NCBI RefSeq assembly: GCF_016908525.1 | Contig: NZ_JAFBEB010000004.1 | Location: forward strand, 1-64,000 | From: Brevibacillus fulvus | GTDB lineage: Bacteria; Bacillota; Bacilli; Brevibacillales; Brevibacillaceae | DNA length: 64,000 bases | Direction: 5' to 3' | Part shown: positions 27,178-35,828 of the stretch, piece after piece | Layout: every line of letters begins with the position of its first letter | How positions within the stretch are numbered: position 1 is the stretch's first letter | Program-made: the position numbers and the translations under genes | Notes under the pieces: generated by a model | The model's database searches: none | The model's input: only the letters and a program-made list of their open reading frames with translations | Told to the model about the DNA's origin: nothing

Positions 27178-28182
27178 CTACTTTTTGTCGTCGCCGATCG
27201 ATTTTTGTTTTCCCTCTGCGTTTTGTCCGAACGAATCGCGCATTTTGGTATCAGCCTGGATGTTTTGCAGGTTGTAGTAGTCCATGACGCCCAATTTTCC
27301 GCTGCGCAGCGCCTCCGCCATCGCCAATGGCACTTCTGCTTCCGCTTCCACGACTTTGGCGTGCATTTCCTGTACACGCGCCTTCATCTCTTGTTCCGTC
27401 GCCACCGCCATCGCCCGCCGTTCTTCCGCTTTTGCCTGGGCGATGCGCTTATCCGCTTCCGCCTGATCGGTCTGCAGCTGTGCACCGATGTTTTTGCCTA
27501 CATCGACATCGGCAATATCAATTGACAAAATTTCAAACGCCGTTCCTGCATCCAATCCTTTGCTTAAAACCGTTTGTGAAATCAGATCAGGATTTTCCAG
27601 CACGTCCTTATGGCTGGCGGAAGAACCAATCGTCGTGACGATCCCTTCCCCGACCCGGGCAATAATCGTTTCTTCCCCCGCTCCCCCAACCAGACGGTCG
27701 ATATTGGCCCGTACGGTTACTTTCGCCTTGGCCCGCACCTCGATCCCGTCTTTGGCCATCGCCGCGATCACCGGGGTCTCGATCACTTTCGGATTAACGC
27801 TCATTTGCACCGCTTCCAGCACGTCGCGGCCAGCCAGATCAATCGCCGCGGCACGTTCAAAGCCGAGCGGAATGTCCGCTCGTTGGGCGGCAACCAGCGC
27901 ATCGACGACTCGATCGACGTTCCCGCCGGCAAGATAGTGGCTTTCCAGCTGATTGGTGTCCAGCTGCAATCCAGCCTTTCGCGCCTTGATCAACGGATTG
28001 ACGATGCGCGAAGGAATAACGCGGCGCAACCGCATGGCGATCAGCGTAATAATGCTGACGTGAACTCCTGAAGCCAATGCGGAAATCCACAACATCACGG
28101 GTACAAACGTGAAAAAAACAGAGAGCACGATCACAATGAGCACTACAATAAAGATGAAAAAAATCAAGCTGCCGTTAAACAA
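27178..28182 (-). CDS. floA: Flotillin-like protein FloA
   Basis: A 334-residue bacterial flotillin (YqfA) that organises fluid membrane microdomains. It has an N-terminal membrane hairpin (about residues 5-50), the SPFH-type domain with [19 protein letters not shown] and [20 protein letters not shown], and a C-terminal coiled coil rich in Ala-Glu repeats (about 245-300). The start is TTG at 28182 with GGAGAAGGTG upstream. It lies 2 bases after nfeD, a conserved partnership in which the NfeD-type protein and flotillin work together. Confidence 0.95.
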   Translation of the reverse strand: MFNGSLIFFIFIVVLIVIVLSVFFTFVPVMLWISALASGVHVSIITLIAMRLRRVIPSRIVNPLIKARKAGLQLDTNQLESHYLAGGNVDRVVDALVAAQRADIPLGFERAAAIDLAGRDVLEAVQMSVNPKVIETPVIAAMAKDGIEVRAKAKVTVRANIDRLVGGAGEETIIARVGEGIVTTIGSSASHKDVLENPDLISQTVLSKGLDAGTAFEILSIDIADVDVGKNIGAQLQTDQAEADKRIAQAKAEERRAMAVATEQEMKARVQEMHAKVVEAEAEVPLAMAEALRSGKLGVMDYYNLQNIQADTKMRDSFGQNAEGKQKSIGDDKK

Positions 28183-28184
28183 TC

Positions 28185-29540
28185 TTATTCACCTTCTCCT
28201 TTGGAATTTGCTTTGCTTACGACCACCCGGGCACCTTCCACCTGCACGACAATCACCGAGCTGCCTGGCTCGATGTAAGCTCCCTGACTGACCGCATCGA
28301 CGCGCATTCCTTGAATGTTTACGATTCCGGCCGGACGCAGCGGTGTCAGAGCCAGCCCGTGCTGCCCAAGGAGTTCCCGCTGATCCTTGGCAGCCACATA
28401 CCCCGCTTCATTGCGCTGGGCATCCTCCAGAATCAGTTTTCGCCAAAATCCTCTGATTCCATAAATCTTGGCCAACACGACAGCGACAATGACGGTAATG
28501 AGCATAGCAAGCGCGAGTGCCAGCAAACCTTGGCGGATGTCGTAAGCGGCCAGCGCCAGTCCGCTGATCATGCAGACAAATCCGATCAAGCCCACAATCA
28601 TGCCTGGCACAAACAGTTCCAAGACCATCAGCAGTAAGCCGATGAGGAACAGCCCAAGGTGGAACCATTCGGCATATCCGGCCATCAAATGACCAAAGAA
28701 GTAAAGGCCAAACGCGCACAGGCTGAGGCCGCCGGCGATGCCAAATCCCGGGGCAAACAATTCCACGGCAATCCCCGCCAACCCGATAATCAGCAGCACA
28801 CTCATGACCAGCGGGCTGGTGACAAATCGGGCGATTGTTTCACCCAATGTCGGCTCGATGGCTTGCACCTGCGCCCCCGCAACCCCCAGATGTTGGTATA
28901 ATTCATTGACATTGTTCACCAACTGATCCGCGTAGCCGACAGCTTTCGCTTTTTCTGCATCCAAAGCCAAAACGGAGCCCGGTTCTTTCAAGCCGGGCAA
29001 ATTCATCTCGATTTGCACCATCGCACGCGCAATCTGCGGATCTCGGCCATTCAGGGCTGCCGCCGTCTCCATTTGTTGGCTCCAGGCCGAGAGAATCTTG
29101 ATATCGGCGGCATTGCCGGCCAGATCAATCGGCGTGGCCGCACCGATAAAACTGCCCGGTGTCATCACAATCTCATCCGCGTGCAAGGCGATATACGTGC
29201 CTGCGGAATAAGCCTGATTGTCAATATAGGCGACTACCCGCATTGGCGCTTGCCGAATCAATTGCCCGATGCTGCTCGCCGCGCCAATCTCTCCCCCGGG
29301 GGTATCGATGTGCAGGATGACCAGATCCGCACCCTGCTGTTCCGCCTTCGCAAACGCTCGTTGCAAAAAGCTTTCCAATCCCCGTTCAATTCCTTGTTCA
29401 ACCGGGACCCACACTGGTTTCTGAGCAGCGGCAGACGCTTCACCGCTGTTCCAGCCTGTAAACAGGCACAGCAACAGGAACTGCAACAGGAACAGCAAAC
29501 GCCATAGGGGATACCCAAACTTTTTATCAGTGCTTATCAC
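28185..29540 (-). CDS. NfeD family membrane-bound serine protease (YqeZ type)
   Basis: A 451-residue protein with a signal/anchor segment (about 10-38), a ClpP/SppA-like serine protease domain (about 45-215, with [15 protein letters not shown] and nucleophile motif [11 protein letters not shown]), about five transmembrane helices (about 240-370), and a C-terminal OB-fold NfeD domain (about 385-450). The start is GTG at 29540 behind a G-rich site. It is the first gene of the nfeD-floA operon and has an ECF-type promoter about 40 bases upstream, matching sigma-W control of yqeZ-yqfAB in B. subtilis. Confidence 0.93.
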   Translation of the reverse strand: MISTDKKFGYPLWRLLFLLQFLLLCLFTGWNSGEASAAAQKPVWVPVEQGIERGLESFLQRAFAKAEQQGADLVILHIDTPGGEIGAASSIGQLIRQAPMRVVAYIDNQAYSAGTYIALHADEIVMTPGSFIGAATPIDLAGNAADIKILSAWSQQMETAAALNGRDPQIARAMVQIEMNLPGLKEPGSVLALDAEKAKAVGYADQLVNNVNELYQHLGVAGAQVQAIEPTLGETIARFVTSPLVMSVLLIIGLAGIAVELFAPGFGIAGGLSLCAFGLYFFGHLMAGYAEWFHLGLFLIGLLLMVLELFVPGMIVGLIGFVCMISGLALAAYDIRQGLLALALAMLITVIVAVVLAKIYGIRGFWRKLILEDAQRNEAGYVAAKDQRELLGQHGLALTPLRPAGIVNIQGMRVDAVSQGAYIEPGSSVIVVQVEGARVVVSKANSKGEGE

Positions 29541-29579
29541 GAACCCCCCCTTTTTTCGACAGATCTGTTCATATAATGC

Positions 29580-29607
29580 TATACGAATGAGACGACGTTT
29601 CGTTTCG
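29580..29607 (-). promoter_or_regulatory. ECF (sigma-W-like) promoter of nfeD-floA
   Basis: The minus strand reads CGAAAC (29602-29607), a 16-base spacer and CGTATA (29580-29585). The B. subtilis sigma-W consensus is TGAAAC-N16-CGTA. Position, spacing and target operon all agree with the known sigma-W control of the orthologous operon. Confidence 0.7.
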
Positions 29608-29629
29608 CTTTCATACGAATAGGCGGCAT

Positions 29630-29657
29630 AAAAAAACCCAGCCGGATTACGGCTGGG
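29630..29657 (-). terminator. Intrinsic terminator after yqeY
   Basis: Stem CCCAGCC / GGCTGGG (29637-29657) followed by seven T on the minus strand, 14 bases after the yqeY stop codon. Confidence 0.85.
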
Positions 29658-29671
29658 CTTTTCTGCTGAAT

Positions 29672-30118
29672 CTATGATGGTAACTCTTCAGATACTATTT
29701 TTTGAACGAGGGTACCGTCGGCTCTGCCTTTTACTTTCGGCATGATTGCCCCCATTACCTTCCCTGTTTCTTTTTTGGAAGCGGCTCCCGTGGCTGCGAT
29801 CGCCTCGCGGACGATCTGCCGGAGTTCCTCTTCGCTCAATTGAACGGGCAGATAAGGAAGAAGAGCCTCGATTTCCTCTCGTATTTTACTTGCCAAGTCC
29901 TCACGACCAGCTTTTTCAAACTCATGGAGGGAGTCACGGCGCTGTTTTAACTCACGGGTCAAGACAGTAAGCACTTCCTCATCGGACAATTCGCTACCTT
30001 TGTTAATCTCTTCGTTCTTCAGTGCGGCTTTCACCATGCGAATAACAGAAAGTTTAACTGCAGCTTTGTCCTTCATCGCTTGCTTCAAATCTTGATTGAG
30101 TCGCTCCATTACACTCAT
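29672..30118 (-). CDS. yqeY: GatB/YqeY domain protein
   Basis: A 148-residue YqeY family protein related to the tail domain of GatB, the tRNA-dependent amidotransferase subunit. It is all-helical, with [20 protein letters not shown] at the start and the C-terminal [20 protein letters not shown] typical of the family. A tRNA-related role is assumed. It follows rpsU by 17 bases, a conserved rpsU-yqeY pair, and ends in a terminator. Confidence 0.94.
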   Translation of the reverse strand: MSVMERLNQDLKQAMKDKAAVKLSVIRMVKAALKNEEINKGSELSDEEVLTVLTRELKQRRDSLHEFEKAGREDLASKIREEIEALLPYLPVQLSEEELRQIVREAIAATGAASKKETGKVMGAIMPKVKGRADGTLVQKIVSEELPS

Positions 30119-30135
30119 GATGAGCCCCCCGTTAA

Positions 30136-30309
30136 TTAGTACTTGCGTTTACGAGCCGCTTCGGATTTCTTCTTACGTTTCACGCTCGGCTTTTCAAAGT
30201 GGCGGCGTTTGCGTAGCTCAGCCAATACCCCAGCTTTTGCGCTTTCACGCTTGAAGCGGCGAAGTGCGCTTTCCAAAGACTCGTTTTTCTTGACGCGAAT
30301 TTCTGCCAT
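30136..30309 (-). CDS. rpsU: 30S ribosomal protein S21
   Basis: A 57-residue, very basic S21 starting [19 protein letters not shown], with the usual [15 protein letters not shown] tail. The start at 30309 is fixed by homology and a GGAGGGAAGACAG-type site; the frame remains open further upstream but that extension is not part of S21. It has its own sigma-A promoter at 30374-30403. Confidence 0.97.
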   Translation of the reverse strand: MAEIRVKKNESLESALRRFKRESAKAGVLAELRKRRHFEKPSVKRKKKSEAARKRKY

Positions 30310-30373
30310 CTGTCTTCCCTCCCTCCGCTTAAAACCGTGGGACAAACTGTTCGAGCACAGACTGTCAACTTAC

Positions 30374-30403
30374 ATTATAGGACAGAATAAGCTAACAGGT
30401 CAA
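30374..30403 (-). promoter_or_regulatory. Sigma-A promoter of rpsU-yqeY
   Basis: TTGACC (30398-30403), an 18-base spacer and a perfect TATAAT (30374-30379) on the minus strand, about 65 bases before the rpsU start. Confidence 0.75.
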
Positions 30404-30426
30404 CCTTTCTCCTGATGATTTCCCAA

Positions 30427-30750
30427 TTATTCTTCAAAACCGGCCAAAAAATGATAATGAATATGGAAAACTTCTTGTCCGCCGGCTTTGCCGCAGTTGT
30501 TGATCAGACGAAATCCCTTCACCTGGAATTGGTTGGCCAGCTTTTGCGCGACGACGTGGATATGTGCGATCAACGGAAGATCCTCTGCGGTCACATCCAT
30601 CAATGTGGGAATCGGCTTGCGGGGAATAATCAACAAGTGAATCGGCGCTTTTGGATTGATGTCATGCAGCACGACGACCTGTTCATCCTCGTACGCAAAT
30701 TTGCCGGGGATCTCACCGTCGATAATTTTGCTGAAAATCGTTTTTTCCAT
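30427..30750 (-). CDS. HIT family nucleotide-binding protein (HinT-like)
   Basis: A 107-residue histidine-triad hydrolase that acts on adenosine 5'-phosphoramidate-type or related nucleotide conjugates. It starts MEKTIFSKIIDGEIPGKFAY, the typical HinT opening, and ends with the HIHYHFL triad plus a C-terminal GFEE. ATG at 30750 follows CGGAGGTAAAAGG; the 70 upstream in-frame codons are ignored because they have no homology or site. It is divergent from murF and upstream of rpsU. Confidence 0.93.
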   Translation of the reverse strand: MEKTIFSKIIDGEIPGKFAYEDEQVVVLHDINPKAPIHLLIIPRKPIPTLMDVTAEDLPLIAHIHVVAQKLANQFQVKGFRLINNCGKAGGQEVFHIHYHFLAGFEE

Positions 30751-30898
30751 CCTTTTACCTCCGTTCAGGCATACGCATCTGCCCTCAGCCATAATCATTA
30801 CTCTAGGGAATATTTTCATCATAACGAACAAGCTGATTGCGATGCAAGGGGGATTATGATAGCATGACCTTCGAAACCTAACAGAAGGGGTTAAGGAC

Positions 30899-32275
30899 AT
30901 GAATCCGATCACAATCCAACAAGCTGCCGTGATGGCAGAAGGATTGCTGTTGCATGGCAATCCCCAACAACTTATTGAAGCGGTTCATTTTGACAGCAGA
31001 CAAATGGAGAAAAATGGACTGTTCGTCCCGATTGTCGGCGGCGAACGCGACGGCCACGATTTTATTGAACAGGCGCTTCAACAAGGGGCGGCTGCTGTCC
31101 TCGTTTCCAATCAAGCCAAACTGCCGCAGCAACTGCCGGACAATGTTGGCGTCATTCTTGTCAATGATACGCTGCGCGCCTTTCAAAAACTGAGCGCCGC
31201 TTATCGCCGCCAGTTTGACTTTCCATTCATCGCCGTGACCGGAAGCAATGGCAAGACGACGACCAAAGATATCATTGCCTATCTTCTTTCCGCCAAAATG
31301 TCTGTCTACCGTACCTATAAAAATTATAACAATCATCTTGGGGTTCCATACTCCCTGTTGCAGCTGCAAACAGGGCAGCAAGCTGCCGTACTGGAGTTGG
31401 GCATGAACCACGCCGGAGAAATCGATCTGCTGGCCTCGCTCGTCAAGCCCCAGATCAGCGTCATTACTTATATTGGCGACAGTCATCTGGAATACTTCGG
31501 AAGCAGGGAAAAAATCGCCTTGGCCAAAGCGGAATTGCTCCCCCATACCGACCCGGACGGTCTGGTGCTGCTCAATGGCGACAACAGCTATCTCAGACAG
31601 ATCAGCCATCTCTACTGCGGAAAGATCCTGTACTACTCGGTGAACGGACCGGCTGACATTTGGGCCGAGCAGATCACGCCCGACCAGGAAGGCACCCGGT
31701 TCACTGTGCATTTCAAGGACGGACTGAGCTTTCCCGTTTATATGCCGCTGTTTGGACGGCATAATGTGTTAAATACGCTTCCCGCCATTGCCATTGCCCG
31801 CCACTATGGGTTTTCGCCGGAAGCGATCGCCCAAGCGCTTGCGGAAGTCAGTCTGTCAGCGATGCGGTTTGAGGTGCTGCACGCCAACAGCGGAGCCATT
31901 GTGATCAATGACGCCTACAATGCCAGCCCGGCTTCGATGGAAGCTGCCATCTCGACCTTTGCAGAAATATTTCCGCAACGCGAGCGCATCCTGGTCCTTG
32001 GCGACATGTTTGAATTGGGAGCGGACAGCGAAGCGATGCATGCCGGCGTAGGAAGATTTGCCGACCAATTCCGCGGGCAATTCGCCATGCTGGTAACGAT
32101 CGGCACGGACAGCGAAAAACTGTCCGCGGCCTATCTAGGCAACAAGCGCCATTTTACGAACAAACAGGACGCCCTGGACTTTTTACAGGGATACAACACG
32201 CAACAGCATGCCATCCTGATCAAGGCATCGCGCGGGATGAAGCTGGAATCGATCGCAAACGAACTGCTTGGCTAA
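30899..32275 (+). CDS. murF: UDP-N-acetylmuramoyl-tripeptide--D-alanyl-D-alanine ligase
   Basis: A 458-residue Mur ligase that adds D-Ala-D-Ala to UDP-MurNAc-tripeptide, the last cytoplasmic step of the peptidoglycan monomer. The ATP loop TGSNGKTTTKD (about 113-123), the central LELGMNHAGEIDLL and the C-terminal NDAYNASPASMEAAI motif (about 340) are intact. AGAAGGGG precedes ATG. It faces ddl tail-to-tail across a shared terminator; ddl supplies its D-Ala-D-Ala substrate. Confidence 0.97.
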   Translation: MNPITIQQAAVMAEGLLLHGNPQQLIEAVHFDSRQMEKNGLFVPIVGGERDGHDFIEQALQQGAAAVLVSNQAKLPQQLPDNVGVILVNDTLRAFQKLSAAYRRQFDFPFIAVTGSNGKTTTKDIIAYLLSAKMSVYRTYKNYNNHLGVPYSLLQLQTGQQAAVLELGMNHAGEIDLLASLVKPQISVITYIGDSHLEYFGSREKIALAKAELLPHTDPDGLVLLNGDNSYLRQISHLYCGKILYYSVNGPADIWAEQITPDQEGTRFTVHFKDGLSFPVYMPLFGRHNVLNTLPAIAIARHYGFSPEAIAQALAEVSLSAMRFEVLHANSGAIVINDAYNASPASMEAAISTFAEIFPQRERILVLGDMFELGADSEAMHAGVGRFADQFRGQFAMLVTIGTDSEKLSAAYLGNKRHFTNKQDALDFLQGYNTQQHAILIKASRGMKLESIANELLG

Positions 32276-32292
32276 CTGGATCAAAAAACAAC

Positions 32293-32322
32293 CAGCCCCC
32301 GCGCACAATGCGTCGGGGGCTG
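32293..32322. terminator. Bidirectional terminator between murF and ddl
   Basis: Stem CAGCCCCCG / CGGGGGCTG (32293-32322) with flanking A-run on the left and T-containing sequence on the right, positioned between two converging stop codons. Confidence 0.7.
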
Positions 32323-32326
32323 TTCC

Positions 32327-33436
32327 CTATTCAAAATTTTCCGCAGCTACTATGTTCCGCTGTTTTTCTTCGTGGCGTTCCATCGCCAGCTTGACCAAAC
32401 GGTCGATCAACTCGCTGTAACTGATCCCGGCTGCCTGAAACAGCATCGGGTACATGCTGTGCGGCGTGAAACCAGGCATTGTATTGACTTCATTGATATA
32501 AACCTGGTTATTTGCTTCATCCCAGAAAAAGTCGATGCGAGACAGCCCTGAGCCGTCGATGGCGGCATACGCCCGTTTGGCCAGTTCCGCGATTCGTTCG
32601 GACACCTCTGCCGGGATATTGGCGGGGATTTGCAATTCCGTGCCTGCGCCTTTGTATTTGGCTTCATAATCGTAAAATTCTTTGGCGGCAATCACTTCCC
32701 CGACGACCGAGGTAAGCAGCTGTTCATTGCCCAGCACGCCGATCTCCAACTCACGAGCCTTGACAAATTGCTCCACCACGAGGCGGCGATCAAATTTTGC
32801 GGCAAGTTCCAAGGCTGCCGCCAGCTCTTGCCGATTTTTTGCCTTGCTGATCCCTACGCTCGATCCCATGTTTGCCGGCTTGACAAAGCAAGGGTACCCC
32901 AACTGTGTCTCAATCAGCGCATAAACAGCTTCCGCCTCTCTCTCCCATTGGCTGCGCAGCAGTCCGACATATTTCACTTGCGGCAAATTGGCCTGGGCAA
33001 AGATGTTTTTCATCATCCATTTGTCCATCCCGACCGCAGAAGCCATCACGCCAGCGCCAACGTAAGGGATATTGGCCAGCTCCAATAACCCCTGGATCGT
33101 GCCATCTTCTCCGTTTGGCCCGTGGATCACCGGGAAAATCACATCCAGTTCTTGCCCAAAATTCATCGTCGGAACGGCTGCATGTGTCACCAGTTCACTG
33201 TTGGTTGCAGACGCCGAAGCGGTTCCGTTAGTCAACCGCAGCGAGTCCACCGAGTGCAGCTGTTGGTCAGTCACTTTGCCTTTCACCCAACTGCCGTCCA
33301 TTTGCACATAAATGGGCAGTATATCGTACTTATCCTTATTAATCGCGTTCATCACTGAAAGAGCTGTGCGCAGTGACACCTCATGCTCGGAAGACTTTCC
33401 TCCATACACGATGCCCAGTCGAATCTTGCTTCCCAT
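32327..33436 (-). CDS. ddl: D-alanine--D-alanine ligase
   Basis: A 369-residue ATP-grasp ligase making the D-Ala-D-Ala dipeptide for MurF. N-terminal GIVYGGKSSEHEVSL, the HGPNGEDGTIQG loop (about 115), the KPANMGSSVGISKAK region (about 188) and the C-terminal YINEVNTMPGFTPHSMYP Mg/ATP motif are all present. ATG at 33436 follows AAAGGAGC; an open frame of 49 further codons upstream has no support. No Lys/Tyr or Glu/Phe specificity change toward D-Lac was assessed. Confidence 0.96.
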   Translation of the reverse strand: MGSKIRLGIVYGGKSSEHEVSLRTALSVMNAINKDKYDILPIYVQMDGSWVKGKVTDQQLHSVDSLRLTNGTASASATNSELVTHAAVPTMNFGQELDVIFPVIHGPNGEDGTIQGLLELANIPYVGAGVMASAVGMDKWMMKNIFAQANLPQVKYVGLLRSQWEREAEAVYALIETQLGYPCFVKPANMGSSVGISKAKNRQELAAALELAAKFDRRLVVEQFVKARELEIGVLGNEQLLTSVVGEVIAAKEFYDYEAKYKGAGTELQIPANIPAEVSERIAELAKRAYAAIDGSGLSRIDFFWDEANNQVYINEVNTMPGFTPHSMYPMLFQAAGISYSELIDRLVKLAMERHEEKQRNIVAAENFE

Positions 33437-33677
33437 GAATAAAGCTCCTTTCACCCGTTTCCGAGTCTCCATACTATTTGCTATGGTATGCGCACAGATC
33501 TGTCCATGCGCCGGCCTTTGCTGAAAAATTACCCATAAAGCATACACAAAGCTTGTGGCGATTACAAGAGACTTCTGCATCACCGAATCAGATGAGCTTC
33601 ATAAAATGTACAATAATTCAGACGAATCACCGCCTTATTCCCTAATTTTTTACAAGTTCACAATTGGGGGTATCTTG

Positions 33678-34169
33678 ATGCGAGATTATCTGCTCTATTG
33701 CACGTACTGTTCCAGTTATACACTGCTGCACAGCTATGACAAAGAAAAAGGGGATTTTCTCGGCGAATATTCCTTGCTGCATAATGAATATACACGCAAC
33801 AGCAGCGTGCTGAACAAATTTCTGCTCTCCCATCTCGGCCACTCGTTGCGACTGATTCCGTCCAAAACCGAGGAGTATATGAATATCATCTGCACGGCCG
33901 CCCATTTCCTCGAGGATGACCTCGACAAATACGTGGAGGAAAGTCTTGCCTTGCAAACCGATTACGAACGCGACAAAAAGAAGGAGCGGGAAATAGGCAA
34001 AATCCAGATGCATCTCGCCCTGATCCTGTTGCAGGAGGAACTGAACAAATTGAGCAAGCTGTCGGGTCAGACCTCGGCGGAACAACAAGTGCTTTTGGGC
34101 AAAGAATTGGGCATGAAACGGGCGCTGGAAATTATCCAGCAGGTGATGGCCGACAAGCAATTTGCCTGA
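33678..34169 (+). CDS. Conserved-looking protein of unknown function
   Basis: A 163-residue protein starting MRDYLLYCTYCSSYTLLHSY, with a CxxC near residue 8, followed by a mainly helical middle and a charged coiled-coil-like stretch (about 95-150, DYERDKKKEREIGKIQMHLA region). There is no signal peptide or membrane helix. The start at 33678 is favoured by GGGGGT about 10 bases upstream; the frame is open back to 33555. It is a single plus-strand gene between ddl and the DEAD-box helicase, closed by its own hairpin. I do not recognise the family. The codon pattern and a clear antisense-free context argue that it is real. Confidence 0.7.
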   Translation: MRDYLLYCTYCSSYTLLHSYDKEKGDFLGEYSLLHNEYTRNSSVLNKFLLSHLGHSLRLIPSKTEEYMNIICTAAHFLEDDLDKYVEESLALQTDYERDKKKEREIGKIQMHLALILLQEELNKLSKLSGQTSAEQQVLLGKELGMKRALEIIQQVMADKQFA

Positions 34170-34177
34170 ACAAAGAA

Positions 34178-34208
34178 ACCCGACCGGCCATGCGCTGGCC
34201 GATCGGGC
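34178..34208. terminator. Bidirectional hairpin between unknown gene and helicase gene
   Basis: CCCGACCGGCC / GGCCGATCGGG (34178-34208) forms a strong stem with one internal mismatch between two converging stop codons. The following T-runs are short on both strands. Confidence 0.6.
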
Positions 34209-34218
34209 TTATCCCTTG

Positions 34219-35712
34219 TTATTTTTTTACCAATTCACGGGAACGTTTCGCTCCGCGTTCTCGATCCCAGTCCCGACTTTTCCGGTCGTTCCGATCCCGC
34301 GAGCCAGCGTGGCCTTTTTCACCGCGTTTCCAATCGTTTGATCGGCGATTGAAACCGGAGCCTGACCCTGCGCCTCTTGGCTTTCTCGTGCGCAGCGGTT
34401 TTTCCGGAGTCAGTTCCACATGGACATCGCCGCTGTCGCGGGTAAGCAGCTTCAACGCCGCCGCTACGATCTGTTCGGATTCAAATTCTGCCAGCAATCC
34501 GGCTGCTTTCTGCAAATAGGAGTCGAGATTGCTCTCCTGGATCGCCGTGGTCAGCTTTTCCGCTGTCTCATCCAACTGCCCGATCAGCGCTTCTTTTTTG
34601 GTTGGAGCCGGGCGTTTTTTCAGCTTGATTTTGTTTACCCGTTCAATAAACTGCAAATGATCCAGTTCATTCGGCGTCACCAGCGAGATGGCCACCCCTT
34701 CGCGGCCAGCCCGACCCGTCCGGCCAATCCGGTGCACATAACTCTCGGGGTCTTGCGGCAGGTCAAAGTTAAACACGTGGCTCACATTGGAGACGTCAAT
34801 CCCGCGGGCTGCCACGTCGGTGGCGACCAGCAGTTGAATCCGGCCCTCACGGAATTTGCGCATCACCTGGTCACGCTGATTTTGCGACAAATCACCGTGC
34901 AAACCTTCCGCAAGATAGCCGCGTTTTTGCAAACCGGCGGCCAGTTCGTCGACACGCCGCTTCGTCCGGCCAAACACGACCGCCAATTGCGGGCCCTCAA
35001 TGTCAATCAGGCGGCAAAGGACATCAAATTTCTCGCGTTCTCTGACTTCAACGTAAGACTGTGCGATCGCCGCGGTTTTCACCGTCTGCGGAACAACTGA
35101 TATGTGCTCGGGATCACGCAAAAACTGGTCGGCCAATTTGCGGATCGGCGCTGGCATTGTGGCGGAAAACAGCATAGTTTGCCGTTCGCTCGGAACCTGG
35201 CTCAAGATTTTTTGGATTTCATCCAAGAAACCCATGTTCAGCATTTCATCTGCTTCATCGAGCACAACCGTGTGAACGTCTGCCAGGCGAATGGTCCGCC
35301 GTTCGATATGATCGATCAAGCGTCCAGGCGTGGCAATAATCACGTGTGGCCGATTTTTCAAAGCGCGTATTTGGCGGCTGATTTCCTGCCCACCGTAAAC
35401 GGCCAGGACGTTCACACCTTTGTGGCGGCCCAGTTTGGTCATTTCTTCCGCAACTTGAATGGCAAGTTCGCGGGTAGGGGCCAGCACCAAAGCTTGTACT
35501 TTGCCCACTTCTGTATCAACTTTTTCCAACAACGGAATGGAAAACGCCGCTGTTTTTCCCGTACCGGTCTGCGCTTGGCCGATCAAGTCCCTGCCGGACA
35601 AAGCTGGCAAAATCACTTGTTCTTGAATCGGGGTAGCAGATGTGTAGCCCATTTCGCTAATTGCTCTCGTAATTCTGTGATCGAGCGGAAAATCATAAAA
35701 TGTTTTATTCAC
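34219..35712 (-). CDS. DEAD-box ATP-dependent RNA helicase (CshA-like)
   Basis: About 497 residues. The Q motif (SATPIQEQ), motif I AQTGTGKT (about 47), PTRELA, motif II DEAD in VVLDEADEMLNMGF (about 150), SAT in FSATMPAP, and the C-terminal HRIGRTGRAGREG are complete. After the helicase core comes a CshA/DbpA-like RNA-binding region (about 385-440) and an Arg/Gly/Asp-rich basic tail (RRSNDWKRGEKG ... RDRNDRKSRDW). It is likely involved in mRNA turnover and cold-temperature RNA remodelling. GTG at 35712 is favoured, with GGAG 8 bases upstream; the TTG at 35718 is too close. In B. subtilis cshA also lies beside ddl-murF. Confidence 0.92.
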   Translation of the reverse strand: MNKTFYDFPLDHRITRAISEMGYTSATPIQEQVILPALSGRDLIGQAQTGTGKTAAFSIPLLEKVDTEVGKVQALVLAPTRELAIQVAEEMTKLGRHKGVNVLAVYGGQEISRQIRALKNRPHVIIATPGRLIDHIERRTIRLADVHTVVLDEADEMLNMGFLDEIQKILSQVPSERQTMLFSATMPAPIRKLADQFLRDPEHISVVPQTVKTAAIAQSYVEVREREKFDVLCRLIDIEGPQLAVVFGRTKRRVDELAAGLQKRGYLAEGLHGDLSQNQRDQVMRKFREGRIQLLVATDVAARGIDVSNVSHVFNFDLPQDPESYVHRIGRTGRAGREGVAISLVTPNELDHLQFIERVNKIKLKKRPAPTKKEALIGQLDETAEKLTTAIQESNLDSYLQKAAGLLAEFESEQIVAAALKLLTRDSGDVHVELTPEKPLRTRKPRGAGSGSGFNRRSNDWKRGEKGHAGSRDRNDRKSRDWDRERGAKRSRELVKK

Positions 35713-35778
35713 TGACAATACTCCTTTATCTCTTTACTACCGTTGCAGTCGTTAGTTCGCGTTACGACGAGACGCTTA

Positions 35779-35807
35779 ATTGTAGCAGACTTTAGGATAA
35801 ATGAAAA
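35779..35807 (-). promoter_or_regulatory. Candidate promoter of the DEAD-box helicase gene
   Basis: TTTTCA (35802-35807), 17 bases, TACAAT (35779-35784) on the minus strand, giving a 5' leader of about 60 nt, a length often seen for cold-responsive helicase genes. Confidence 0.4.
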
Positions 35808-35828
35808 GAAAAGAAAACCAACAACTGC

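Noticed and set aside
30751-30960. 70-codon N-terminal extension of the HIT protein
   Set aside because: Overlaps the murF start, has no homology, and the internal ATG has the good CGGAGG site.
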